This document shows, in pieces, positions 35,035-47,362 of a stretch of 64,000 bases of DNA. The notes under the pieces were generated by a model. That model worked only from the letters and a program-made list of their open reading frames with translations. It made no database searches and was not told the DNA's origin. Source of the stretch: Notospermus geniculatus. Its lineage: Eukaryota > Nemertea > Pilidiophora > Heteronemertea > Lineidae. The stretch covers positions 778,871 to 842,870 of the forward strand of contig NMRB01000044.1 in the NCBI GenBank assembly GCA_002633025.1, in the 5' to 3' direction. Positions within the stretch are counted from its first letter, which is position 1; the number at the start of each line of letters is the position of its first letter. Both the position numbers and the translations under genes were made by a program.

Positions 35035-38000
35035 ATGACATCAAACTGGTTCTACCCACTTGCAGGAGTGGTGACACTGCTAAAGATGCTGCTAATTCCG
35101 GCTTAGTATGGCATTTCCGTTTCCCTTTTTGTTGCTTGTTGTTGGCCCAAAACCTACCTTTTGGTGGGCACCTATTTCCGCGTACATTTCTGTGTACATC
35201 TGTCTATGATATACAGGATGTGCCAAAAAATACACATGAACTGCCAAAATGTTTCTTGATTCCCATATGTGTTGCTACACATTATTTGTTGGTATGATAT
35301 ACATGATTGATAGGCCCTAACGATTGTAATGGCAATTGAACTAGCGTAAATGATGTTTTTATTTTACAGCAGTATTTTTATCGTATCGACATCGTCAATT
35401 GAAATTCGTTGTTTCTGACATCTGAGACTCAGTCACAATCAAACATCCGACGTACGATTGATTCGCATGATGGGCTCATACGATTGACTCATGCAATGGG
35501 TCTGTATGATTGTTTTCATCTTCACCTGACAATAACAGAGTCAGCCTTTTTTTCAGTCATTCTACCGATTTTGAAGTACATCGGAACTGGTTGGCCATCA
35601 CCTACAGTTTGCCTATATCAAAATGGTACACAGAGGTCAGAATAAGAATAGTCACAAGATGCATATTCTATACTCATTTGTATTGTGCTATTTCTGGTAC
35701 TGCTTTGGCTTTAATATCGTCCATCCATGGCTGAGGCAACGGGCTCCAAATTCTCGGTGACAAAAAAAGAGACAATTTGATAAAACATGGATTTATAGAT
35801 TAAAGATTGATTTTAAATCTCTGCTTGCTTACCAATATACCATGACTTCCTTTATTTCAGGCTACATCAGAATGGACACTGGACTACCCTCCATTCTTTG
35901 CATATTTTGAGCGTTGCCTATCTGTAATTGCTGGGTTCTTTGATCCACACATGTTGAAGATTCAAAAGGAAGCATATAGAAGTCCTGCGACCATCCTCTT
36001 TCAGAGGTTATCCGTCATTGTGGGAGACTTCTTATTCCTTTATGGGGTCAAACAGTGAGTACTGATTGGTGGAGTCAAGTGGTTATGTAGGAAATGAAGT
36101 AGTCACTAAGAACTCGAGTTAAGTCTTTAAGAAATCTTTTCATTCAGTTGCATTTCACTAAAGCATGCTATGAAAATTGAAATATATGACTCTCATGAAT
36201 TGACATGTTGCCAATGCTCAGAATGTGTTTTGTAGGTTGTGTGTGAAAGTAGTGAAGCACTACAAGCCATTTGATGTGAAGGAATTTGCCAGTCATCCAC
36301 CATTCATCCTTGCTGTGTTGCTGGTTGGTAACTTTGGATTGATATTGGTGGACCGTATCCTTGGCACACAACAGTGTTGGAGTCGAATATGTCAATGAAA
36401 CTAGACTCATGCTGATGACAGTTCGAATCATTGATTATGCTTTGGGAATCTTGACAAAATAGCTGTCAGTTTGAAAATTGAATGCCTCTCTTCCTTAACA
36501 TCAGCCAGATATTCATTTCCAATATAATGGTTTTCTCTTCGGAATGCAGCTGTTGTCTATTGCCAACCTCTGGCAGGTAAGCAATAAAACTGAACTTAAG
36601 CTCAGCATCTTAATACATCTTCAGTTGATTTGAGCATCGCATAGTACAGTTCATTATAAATGTAATATCATAGAACTCATCATGCATGCGTGTCATGTTC
36701 ATAAAGAAAAACTATGGAGAGTGTCTCTCTTGTGCTTTCAGGGCAGTGATCCATGGTGTGCATTCTGGTTTGCCACCTTGCTGAACTTCAAGCACATCTA
36801 TCTCTATGTTGCCCCTGCCTACTTTGTCTACTTGCTTAGGTGCTACTGTTTCCGACAATCAAATAAAGGTAAGAATGCTACAGCTCTGTGCATATGTGGG
36901 TCTTGTAAATTGGCTCGCTTTAATTCCAAATCACTGACTCTCTGAACATTTCCGCAGTTGTCAATGACACCACTTACTTCCAGATGATTGCTGCCATACC
37001 AGTACCACTTGTTTTATGATAGAGATGGTGTCTAAGATATTTTCAAATGGGAGTAATTTGCTTTTTCAGATGACCGTGTCATGTGGTCCTCATTTTCCAT
37101 CCTTCGTCTTCTCCTTCTTGGTGTGATAGTTATTTCAATATTTGCTGCTTCATTTGGACCATTTGTGGTAAGCCAGTTTTAATGCACTACAAGCAAATAG
37201 CAATTGATTGTGGAGTTACCCCCTTCTTCTTAAGATGTATCTGACTGACAGTTGAAGAAGTTGATAAATCATAATGAGGCAGTATATTTGGAACATTTGA
37301 AACTCCCTTGTTTTCTAAGACCTGACTATGGTAATGTCAAATTCAAATAAGACCCCTTGTTTTCACTGCTAATTATCTTCAACATTATAATCTTGCTTTA
37401 CACTGATAGATCGGATATCGTTTTCACTTTCTTCCAGTTTCAAATTGGCCAGGTGCTATCACGGCTGTTCCCATTTAAGAGGGGTCTGTGTCATGCCTAT
37501 TGGGCCCCAAACTTCTGGGCATTCTACAACATTGTTGACAAAGCCATCACTCTAGTCGGTAAGAAAACAGAGCCTATTTTCTTGGTACCATTAAGCCCAT
37601 GAAGAATTTGAGAAATGCTTGCCTTATTCATTTTTTTATTCAATTTCAGCCATCAAAGCTGGCCTCATTTCAAGAGACTCAATCAAAGTTGGTACCATGA
37701 CTGGAGGACTGGTACAGGAGTTTCAACACACAATGTTACCATCCATAGCACCAGCAGTCACTTTGGCATTAACACTTCTGTCGATCTTGGTGAGTGAGCA
37801 TAAGTATCTCAGTTGGATGGACAGCATGAATCAATTGCTAAGATTGTCTGTCCTCTATGCAGATGTTGCCCATCATGTTGGTGTCAGCCTTTTACAGTCT
37901 CACGAGCCAGGCAGTAAGATGTAATGATTCAAACAGATGTATGTTATGATAGGCTAGCTCTCTATTTTCATTGCAGCCCTCCCTGTACCATCTATGGCGG

Positions 38001-38998
38001 TATCCAAATGGTCCACTGGGATTTCTGCGCTGTTTGACACTCTGTGCTCTGGGGTCCTTTATGTTTGGTTGGCATGTCCATGAAAAAGCCATTCTAATGG
38101 TCATTATTCCTTTAAGGTGAGTTCTGCTTGATTCAATATATGACTGAATATTTTAGATTTTATCAACATCAATCAATTTGACGAATGTTTGTGTGGAATG
38201 TGATGTCATAATTCCAGTAAGGTAACTTAACTTCCTTTTTCTCTTTCAGCATTCTAGCCTTGCTGAATAAAGCAGAAGCAAATGTCTTCTTGCTTCTTTC
38301 TACAACAGGGCATTTCTCTTTGTTCCCGTTGATATACACTACAGCAGGTATGTTTCCCAGTGGAAATGGTTCTCTGTCTACTTTTCCTTTACCTGTAGGC
38401 CTACCTTGTATCCAGAACCTGTATAAAAAAGACTTTGGAAGGATAACCTTTAGCTGGGGAAAGGAGAGGCAGAGAAAATGATGATGTGCACAATTAAAAC
38501 ATCAAGTGTGTGAAATAATAGACTAAATTGATGAAAAGAGGCCAACAAAGTTTTCACTTCTTCTTTTCAGAAACACCTATCAAAGTAGGTCTGATGCTGC
38601 TCTATACTATTTTTGCATTTTATACCCTTGGGACGTATCACAGGTGAGTTAAAATTCATGCATAGATCTTTATTGAGTTAAGTAGTGACTACTTTGGCAG
38701 GTTTGAATGATTCAGCAGGTCATACATTCATGTCTTATTCTTACTTTTCAGGTCCAAGTCAATATTCCCTCTTCCGCTTCTCTCATGTGTGGAGTCCCTC
38801 TACATCCTTGGACTCATTCCAGTATACGTGAACTGTAATATTGTATACAGCATACTTGGTCTGGCTGAGAAACTTCCATTTCTACCATTAATGATCACAT
38901 CTGTCTACTGTGCCATAGGTGTCATATATTCATGGGTTAAACTTCAATGGATTGTGTTGAATGAGAGAACAGCTGTGGAGAAAAAGAAGGCTGTGTAA
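35035..38998 (+). CDS. ALG8: ALG8 alpha-1,3-glucosyltransferase
   Basis: This multi-span ER enzyme (GT57) adds the second glucose to the dolichol-linked N-glycan precursor, using dolichyl-phosphate glucose. Its 14 exons are 35035-35105, 35557-35635, 35861-36054, 36236-36354, 36509-36576, 36742-36868, 37070-37167, 37438-37558, 37650-37789, 37863-37913, 37977-38116, 38250-38347, 38571-38643 and 38752-38998. Phases close at 541 aa (human 526). Diagnostic segments are [14 protein letters not shown] in exon 1, [14 protein letters not shown] in exon 2 (luminal loop with the Asp thought to be catalytic in this family), [10 protein letters not shown] in exon 3, [10 protein letters not shown] in exon 5, [12 protein letters not shown] in exon 6, [20 protein letters not shown] in exon 8 and [13 protein letters not shown] in exon 11. 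The start at 35035 aligns with the human N terminus; an in-frame ATG at 34957 is possible but less likely. Confidence 0.96.
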
Positions 38999-39138
38999 TT
39001 AGAAGTATTTTTAATGATCCATGTGTTAAACTTCCCTGTGTAGATGGATAAACAAAATGAAATTAGTAGACATGTATGTTATTATGTGCTCGNCTGTGGA
39101 ATTTTCCCATAGATCCTAATCCATAATGCCATAGCTAC

Positions 39139-39187
39139 GCAGGCTGCCGCTAGGCTGCCGTAGGCATTACGGCAGCCTAGCGGTAGC
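39139..39187. repeat. GC-rich hairpin downstream of ALG8
   Basis: GCTGCCGCTAGGCTGCCGTA is followed after a short loop by TACGGCAGCCTAGCGGTAGC, with a single mismatch between the 20-bp arms. It lies 45 bp right of the N at 39093. Confidence 0.85.
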
Positions 39188-39483
39188 CATTTATTTCCGA
39201 TGGAGGGATGCATCCCTCTATTCCGAAACAAACGTTCTTTGATAATTCTTTCAGCTGGCACTCTTCTACATTCCGGATCCACATTTCAGCTGGAGAAGGG
39301 GGATCATGTAGGCCTAAACCTGATCTCCACTCCAGAATTCTCAACTCCTAAGAGTACGTTTTCCCCGTTGCATCGCTCGCCCAGAAAGCTCTGGGTATAT
39401 TTCACTGCCATTATTAACACTGACGGGGCTCAAGATATGTAACTGCACCCAAAAGAAATGTCTTTATGATATATTTTTGTGGA

Positions 39484-39489
39484 AATAAA
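39484..39489 (+). terminator. Candidate polyadenylation signal for ALG8
   Basis: AATAAA occurs about 490 bp after the ALG8 stop and 0.6 kb before the SQSTM1 start. It is beyond a hairpin and an N, so assignment is tentative. Confidence 0.35.
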
Positions 39490-39910
39490 GTCATTATTAT
39501 GAGTATCACAACTTTTTTGCATTTTATGATACAACACATAGGCATGTTCCCAATCTATGGAGTTCACATTTGGATGTCGGGGTGAGGTTACCGGTACATT
39601 GGCCCAGAGGTGGTGTGAAAAGTTTGGAACCACCAAGGAAACCCCGACTTTAGGCCTGTTGGCCGTCTTACAACTTCATAGCTGTTCAAATTCGCAATGT
39701 CACCTTCTGCATTTCCCCTTGCATCAGTTCCACAGCTGTCGTTGCAAAATGTCTCATTATCATAAATCCCTGCATTCATTTTTGCCGCGTCATCGCCTGC
39801 GAGTGTTCGCCTTTAATAAGCAGGTTTGCCTACTTCGGGAATGTTCGGGAAGGGCGGAGATCACCGAACACGTTGTTTGCATGACGTCGGCAGCCATATA
39901 TAGCTCACGG

Positions 39911-39917
39911 TCACATG
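39911..39917 (+). promoter_or_regulatory. M-box/CLEAR-like E-box in the SQSTM1 promoter
   Basis: TCACATG matches the M-box variant bound by MITF/TFEB-type bHLH-ZIP factors. It is 127 bp upstream of the TATA box of a gene that TFEB controls in vertebrates. One short site alone is weak evidence. Confidence 0.3.
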
Positions 39918-39959
39918 GCTCTGATGTGAAGGCTGTTGATCAATATCAACATTTCAGAG

Positions 39960-39968
39960 TGACTGTGC
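39960..39968 (+). promoter_or_regulatory. Antioxidant-response-type element in the SQSTM1 promoter
   Basis: TGACTGTGC fits TGACNNNGC, the core bound by NRF2/small-Maf dimers. It lies 70 bp upstream of the TATA box. Vertebrate SQSTM1 has a functional element of this type in a positive loop with NRF2. A CRE-like TGACGTC is also present at 39882-39888. Confidence 0.5.
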
Positions 39969-40037
39969 TCGATTGAGAGGCAGGCGTTTCGAAAGCGAGA
40001 GAACAGTCTAGCGTTTTGGGCTTGCGAAATCTCTTAG

Positions 40038-40045
40038 TATAAAAG
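40038..40045 (+). promoter_or_regulatory. TATA box of SQSTM1
   Basis: TATAAAAG lies 66 bp upstream of the start codon. Initiation would be expected near 40068-40075, giving a 5-prime UTR of only about 30 bases. Confidence 0.65.
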
Positions 40046-40103
40046 CTCTGATCGGCCAGGACAGGCCCACATTCACTTTTTGGGGACACAGGAAGACAGC
40101 AAC

Positions 40104-43100
40104 ATGTCAGTGACAGTCAAAGCATACCTTTACCGAGGAAAGGTAGGGAATTCTGAAACGGAAATTCGTCGATTTCCATGGAACATCAACAGTACGTTCT
40201 GCAGCTTTCAAGGGAAAATAAGCCAGGTGTTTCCGACTCTGCAGCAGAGCGCCAAATTCACCTTACATTGGAAAGGTAAGTGTTTTCTTTTCATTATACC
40301 CTTGCCGTGATTTCCAACGACGAACAGGGAATTATATAGTAGAACAACTGCGTAGTCCTACAGAAGTCTCCATAAAAGACAAACATTACGAAATACAAAT
40401 GATAACATCACTGATCACCGCTGGCAGTATCAGTACATAGGCCTAATTTGTCTCAATAAACGTGCCAATCATGTGATTGTGAACGAGGCTCATCGACCTT
40501 TGGAAATCAGTGATACTTATCCATATGATTATACGAAGCAATGGTTGGAGATATAAGCCGCGGTCTGACTACCACACAGAAAAACGTGTCGATCTGTTTG
40601 TCAGCGGGTGTCACAAAAAATGCGGGAAACATGCACTGGCAAATGTCACACCAATAATTTTGTAGAATTATTTAATGTACATGTACTTCATGTGATCAAC
40701 ACTGAATCGTTTGAAAATAGTTTTGTTCATCAAGTCAGTCAATTCAGTTCAAAACAAATTCATCCCCAAAAATTTTAGTAAAAAAACAAGAATAACGCCG
40801 GTTGGACCCCTAACCATAGAACTATTTGCGCGGCACTTTCATTGGTGGGCCTACACTTTCCCGCTCTTTTTTCCCGCGTGAACTGTGGGACATAACATCC
40901 ACCAAAGGCAAATTTTCTTAGCCGCGCACCGTATCTAACAACTTTTCTACCTTACAGATGTCGAGGGTGATTACATCGCTTTCTCCAGCGACGAAGAACT
41001 GAAAGAGGCACTCACCAATGTTGAAAACAACATTTTTAAAGTTCATGTCTCCGGTAAGTGTGATGCGCCTTGCATATACTGGGGCCTACCCAACTTACGG
41101 CAGGTGTGTTATAGAATGTAATGTTCCCGATAGCAGATGTCCGCGTCTTTTGTACAGGGGACATCACGTGACAGAAGTTCCTGTCTGTTATACTGTCCGG
41201 CCCTTTGTATATAGCTGACCCTTATTCCGTCGGAATCTTTAGTGGGAGACACTTCATATCGGGGTACTTGACATTCTATGATACCGGTGTCGCAACCCTG
41301 ATTTAAAAAACAGCTTGACATAATTGAATCACTGCAAATAAAACGTTCCGACCTTCGTCATTTGCCTCAACTACCACAACAAACATTCACATTTCCCTGT
41401 TGAATTTTGATCGGCTTGGCTCGACTCAACCACACCTATCAACTTACTGGTGCAAGCACTCAATGATAGCCTATGATGATATATAACTACCTGAAGCGCA
41501 CACAGAAAACCATGGAAACGAGTTTTTTATTTTTAAAATCTTTGTGTTGAACAACGGTAAACCAAGTGGAATTACCAATAAGTTATCGAATTATAGATTG
41601 ATTCGTTTGAAGTCTATCGCATATGTACATTTTATTTCATGATCGATCAGAAAAGGTTGTTTACAGAATTGAACTTGGTTATTTTTGGCAACGTAACGAC
41701 TTTTTAACTGCGCCTGTTTCCTCCGTTAGATTGAGATTTGACTGTCATAGGAGACATAATTGCTCTTAAACACTGGGCGAGGAAAACTACCGGTATCCTG
41801 AGGAAAACGGGACCTCTTAGCGCTCACTTGTGTGAGATGACGTAGCTACGGAGCGAGCGCTTATTAGTTTGAGAGGTCCATCTGCCTCAGGGTGAAAAAA
41901 ACGCAGATTGACCCGACTCCAGAAAAACTGCACCTAGATGTTGAGAAATGGCCTAGGCCAAATTTAGAGCGGTGAAGCTGACCAAGTCTCGCAATGTTTC
42001 ATTTCAGTCAGCAAAGGTGGCAAACCGTACCCTTCCGCAAACAACCGTGAGAGCTGCGCGGACGACACCAAGGATGACAACGATGACGGTCCTCACCACC
42101 CCCACATCGTCTGCGACGGATGCGAGGGGCCTGTTCGGGGAGTCCGTTTCAAATGCAACGTCTGCCCAGACTACGACTTGTGCATAAGATGCAAACGACA
42201 AGGAAAGCATCAAGAACATCCGATGACTGCAATAAGGAAGCCAATGCCACACCCCTGGGCTGGATTCTTCGTCAACGGGCGCCCGTTCGGCCCTGGGGGC
42301 TGCGGTGCACCGCCGTTTTGTCCGCCGCCACCATACGGAGCCGAGGGAACAGGACCCGGTAGCCAAGAACAACAAATGCCAAATTTCCACGGGCCCTGGG
42401 GGCGATTTTTTCGGCGTCAAATGAGGCGTTACTGCAGTAGAGAGCAGGGCAAGCAGCAGGAGAAGGGAACAGATGACAAGGCTGCCGAGGATAAGGAGCA
42501 GAATGACGAGGAAGAAGAGACAGAATGTACACCTGAGGAATATCTTCAGAACGTCGGGGAACAGGTGGCTGCCATGTTAGATCCACTCGGTAAGTTGACC
42601 CACACAGTCTACGCCGAATCACTATACGCTTCAAGGCATACCCAGTATCCGGTACAAAACCAACCAACTGCCGTCACAACCTCACAATATCGGTAAATAA
42701 CCACCAGCAGGATTCTTCAGTACAATACAGTCAGATTCATTCATTTTGCAGGTATTGACGTCCAGGTAGACGTTGAACATGCCTCAGCAAAGAAAACATG
42801 TGGAAAGGGAAAGTGTCAACGGGGAAATCCGATGGACGCGGGAAATGGGGTAGGTATACGTACCTGTGCTGCATCCAAAGACAGTCGTTGATCTTTAAGG
42901 GTAACTTTTTGCCTAGGCCCCAGTCACGAAATTACATGTATTTTCTGGGTTTGACCAAACCAGCCTTGCGATTGCTTTAGAACACACGTAAGATGTGCTT
43001 TTTCTTGTTCAGCAGGGCTCCAGCAACAGCAACAGCGATGAGAACGAGTGGACCCTGGTCACACCAGACAAAGCAGCTGCACAACAAGAGGATTACTTCG

Positions 43101-43427
43101 ACGAAGACGAGCCAACTCTTCATGGTATTCCACTTCTTGGTAAGTATACAACAGGTGGTTTTTCAGCCACGCATCCACATGGACTCTTAGGAAAGGGTAG
43201 GCCTATCAATGGTTAATTCAATATAAAGCCTACACATGTATTTCGTTAATTTTTTTACAGAGCCAAAGGTTGCACACGCTTTGAATCAGATGAAAGCCAT
43301 GGGATTCTCAGACGATGGAGGGTGGCTCAGCCGCCTGCTGATCGCCAAAGATGGAGATATCGGCCAGGTCCTGGACGCATTGAAGCCATCGTTGAGCGCT
43401 CAGAATCCGAATGATCGCGTCGCCTAG
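40104..43427 (+). CDS. SQSTM1: Sequestosome-1 (p62), selective autophagy receptor
   Basis: This protein links ubiquitinated cargo to autophagosomes and forms cytosolic bodies. Six exons are 40104-40275, 40958-41053, 42008-42589, 42752-42849, 43013-43139 and 43261-43427; phases close at 413 aa (human 440). Domains in order: PB1 (about 3-88) with the basic face (VKAYL, EIRRF) and the acidic AFSSDEEL; ZZ zinc finger (about 121-165) with CDGC, FKCNVCPDYDLC and CKRQGKHQEH; a Gly/Pro-rich linker; an Asp/Glu/Lys-rich stretch; the conserved EYLQNVGEQVAAMLDPLG; an LC3-interacting motif WTLV (329-332) after acidic DENE; and a C-terminal UBA (about 360-405) with MKAMGFSDDGGWLSRLL. A vertebrate-like TRAF6-binding stretch and a clear DPSTGE KEAP1 motif are not seen. 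The ATG at 40104 follows a TATA box at 40038. Exon 5 has a CAGCAG tandem acceptor. Confidence 0.96.
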
Positions 43428-46049
43428 GTGACGGAAACCAAAGAAGAAATTAACGAGTACTTACTTCGCCTACACGTTTTTAAGAAATAGACAATCTTAA
43501 CATAACTGCTTTATCATGTAAAATGACTATTGGTTTTTTCGAGTAATTTCACTTAATACGGTACACTTTTCATGCTGTAGGTCTATTTCACTAGATTTTT
43601 GTGATAACACGTGTATTATTGCCATTGTTTTCTTTCACATATAGCTCAGTAACGGTAAAATTCTTATAGTTCAGAAAATTTTTACTTATGTATAGGTTAT
43701 TTTATGTCTTGTCTTCTCATACCTTTCTCTCCCCCACACCTTGTTCAAATCGAGGCGGGTCTTTTGATTGTCCTAAATTGAGATAACGCCATGGACTCAT
43801 TGATGTTGACGTCAAAAAATATTCACTTGCTAATGTTGAAGAGGCCAAGCAAGGATGAAGAAAAGGTCGTAGATATTTTGCATCGATTACCAGTAGGGCC
43901 CTACATGTACCTCTTTTACTGTGTAATGACTAAGCACTGTACAAACTGATGCCAAGGAGTCAGTTTCAAGAACACAATCCAGGTCTAATGTAGAATCGAC
44001 CGTATTTATGTGGTAAATTTCGGCAAATGAGAAGATAAGACGTGGACCTCGTGATCGTCAAATTATGTTTATATTCACATGTACCAGTTCCGATGTACTA
44101 GATATGTTTCGTCATGCTATCCTACATTTTTGTAGTATTAGCGGTTAGAGGCTCCTTTTCGAATCAATTTATTGTATCTGTCATCATTGTGATCGAAGCC
44201 ACACATTCTTTGTGTAAAAAAGGTTTTGTAATAGTGTAAAAAATCAATTGCTGTGAAAATTGCTGTGGTCGACAGTCTGCCAAATCGAAAAATGTTCTTT
44301 GAATTCATTACGAAAATGATCGGTTGCCATGGAAACTCTTTGTTTTTATTATTGGATAAGTGATAACAAATAGAACAGAACGAATTTGCGGAGGCATGTA
44401 ATAATTGATAATCACGTGCAACCATGAGGTATTGATTTTTGTGGATTTTTGATATTTTGAGGAAAGCTTAATACCAATACAAAGAAAATACTATTATCAT
44501 GTTATCGGTTTTGTATTGTATTGCGACGCTTTAGAACCCCCTGGCACTTGTTTCCCCCGAGGGTACATCGTCTTGAGGTTTAACAACTATTCGAAGTTGA
44601 AAAAAGCACAAATGGTGCACGCCTCAAAGTGTTTTATAACGTTTGAAATATTGTATACGCATGTACCTGTTGATATGAAACAAGTGTCACTTAATATACA
44701 TGTACTAGTATATAACACTGTGTGTGGTTTGTTCAACAATGACAACCCTATGAAAGCGACTGCGGCCATTCTGTCCTTCCGCCACATTGTTACTGTAGCT
44801 CGATTATTATCTATCTGGATAAATTAATAATATAGACGGTAAAGATATCTAAATCTAGTTCATTTTATTTACATCTCGCAGGCAGTTGATGTTAAACTTT
44901 TTTGAACATTTTGTTCATACCCCAATGAAATGAGGAACCCGCACACTAACGTCACAACGTGGCGCTGCGAGCGATGTGACCGAAATCTCTTTTTTCTAAC
45001 GTTATTTCCATTTATTTCTGGCGTGAAAATAAACCATTTGTGTTGGTCGCATGGCAGTAAAACTTACATCATTTGTGACATCTCACGATGTTCTCCTACC
45101 ACCAAAATTCTTTAGTTAACTTATGAATTTTTGATATCACCAAGTAGGCCTATTCAGAAGAACGCGCCAAACAAGGTGGGGCTCATATCAAACACGGTGT
45201 CATTACCACCTTGTAAGCTAACCTGGGAGTTATTCACCATCACAAAAATCGATTGCAAATTGAAATTTCATGAATTCGTATTGATTTCGACAAACAAACA
45301 CCGACGCTGAGGCTTTACATGTGTACATCTCTACAAAGTTGTTTCACAGATTTATGGCGTGAGGTTGTTGCCATAGTGACCAAAGTTGAAGAGCCTATTT
45401 GCAGTTGCAGTCATCAGAGACTCGCCCAACTCTAGATTATGCGCATCACAGGCCTTCCCTGCGATTGATGAAAAAGGGTATGTTTGGTGGTCAGTCATGT
45501 TTTATGGACTGTACTCAAACTGCACGCATTTTTGCCTAAGCTGCTCTCTGAGTAAATACGGGGCCATTTATACTCTCTTTGCTAAGTCCAAAACGGCCTT
45601 TGTCTCGTCAACCTCTCATTGCCTTTGGAAAGCCTAGGTCTGTGTATATTCACCCCTACACATGCACGATATTGCACAACAGGGGCTGGCACTGGAAGAT
45701 TCTTGACAGTTCCAGACGGACCGCAAACCAATAGGTGACGCCAGTGTGTTCAGAGCTGCACCTGTACTTCTCCTTTCGGGCATCTGAGCCAAGAGGGCTG
45801 GAAATCTCACTCACAAGATTTGTAAATATTGTTCAACAACGCTGCTGTCTTTGGTGTCGTTGACGTACCATTCCTTGCTTTTGGTGAAGTGTCGAGATAT
45901 CCTTTTAAGACTGACAACCTGGGGAATGAAGCACAAAAATGTACATATGACTCTTCGTACCGTGTAGGGTTACCGGACTCACGTCGAGATCGTTTATTAC
46001 CTGGGCAATTTCTGCAACAGCATTTCACAGACGGGTCAAGACAAGGTTA
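43428..46049. other. SQSTM1 3-prime flank and intergenic sequence
   Basis: AT-rich sequence presumably starts with the SQSTM1 3-prime UTR. No canonical AATAAA was found close to the stop; one lies near 45027. Open frames at 44138-44827 and 45386-46095 have no recognisable family or splice context. Confidence 0.4.
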
Positions 46050-46086
46050 TACTGAGTCAGGAGGAGACAATCTCCTCCTGACTGAG
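46050..46086. repeat. Perfect 17-bp hairpin with AP-1-like half-sites
   Basis: ACTGAGTCAGGAGGAGA is followed by the loop CAA and then its exact reverse complement. Each arm contains TGAGTCA or its inverse. It may be a recent inverted duplication or a regulatory palindrome. Confidence 0.85.
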
Positions 46087-46680
46087 TACATCTGAAGAAG
46101 ACACCGAGCCCGTCACTTCAGAACTCAAACGGAACGTGGTGAAAACTATCACAGTTTTGGGTCTTGGTACTACGTTTTCTGTCAGCAGTCATATTTCTCA
46201 AAGTGTGTAACAATCGAAGTCTCACAATAAAGCTAACTGTTGTCATGGAGACGATGTAGTTGTTCCACTTCCTCTTTCATTGGTCGGCAATCTCAGTCGT
46301 TTTTCCAATAGTTTGGCTTCAAACCAAGGGATCCTCATTAGACATAAAATGATGAAAAAAATGTGGTCGCAAATTTCTCGACCTGTCTTTAAGGAATGTT
46401 TTCATGTAATATTATAGTAAGGCCAATGTGAAAAAAATTCATTGAATCATTCTTTTGTGATAAATAAATTAAATACATCAAATGTGAGAAATTTTACATC
46501 CTGTTACACGTGTTCCAAAAATTCAATAAAAAACTTACAAAATGCAATGATCAACATTTTATATAATACATGGTGCTGCTTTCTGTTTCCTGGCGAGTTT
46601 CCTTCAATTTTGTATTTTATGAGAAGGATACTGTAAGCTCGGCAAGTTACAACTTTTTCAATCATAAACTGGTCCAGCCA

Positions 46681-47273
46681 GCAAGGCCTGTCTACACGAT
46701 CATACATCTGTTCAAAACATCATCATACATTTGTATGATGATGTCCAAGCTTGTGTGTCGATTTCTGTCTTGTGACAATGCAGCTAAAATTTTGAACATC
46801 ATCATACATTGTTCAAAACAGCATCATACACTTGCATGATGATGTTCAAGTTTGTTGTGGATTTCGATCTACAGTCCAACATTCATGGACTTTGTATGAT
46901 GAAGTATGATGGAGAAAGGATAATGTTGGATGCTGTTCAAGTTTGTTGGGAAAACCGTCCACACGATCATACATTTGTCCATGAACATCATCACACATTT
47001 TTTTTGGGATGTTTTGCATTGGCAAGATGAAACATGCAGCTAAAAATTTGAACATCATCAAACATGTTCAGGTTTGTTGGGAAAACAGTCCACACGATCA
47101 TACATTTTGTCCTGAACATCATCACACAAATTTGAACATCATCATACATGTTGGTTGCTGTTCAAGTTTGTTGGGAAAACAGCCTACACAATCAAATATC
47201 TGTCCATGAACATCATCATACAAATGTATGATGATGTTTTGAACAAATGTATGATCGTGTAGACAGGCCTTGC
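46681..47273. mobile_element. Element with terminal inverted repeats and repetitive body
   Basis: The left end GCAAGGCCTGTCTACACGAT is mirrored at the right end by ATCGTGTAGACAGGCCTTGC, and pairing continues inward through ATCATCATACATTTG. The 593-bp body is made of diverged repeats of GAACATCATCATACA, TTCAAGTTTGTTGGG and CACACGATCATACAT in both orientations. The open frames in it follow this repetition and are not taken as coding. A non-autonomous DNA transposon with internal amplification is the best reading. Confidence 0.75.
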
Positions 47274-47362
47274 ATAGGGAAACCTTTCAAGTCCGGTACG
47301 CCGACCTCGAATATTCGTTACCGACGGATACTATAAAGATTACATGTAAGTGTAGCCGAATA

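Noticed and set aside
46681-47273. CRISPR-like array suggested by repeated ATCATCATACA words
   Set aside because: Repeats are irregular, occur in both orientations, lack uniform spacers, and the genome is eukaryotic.
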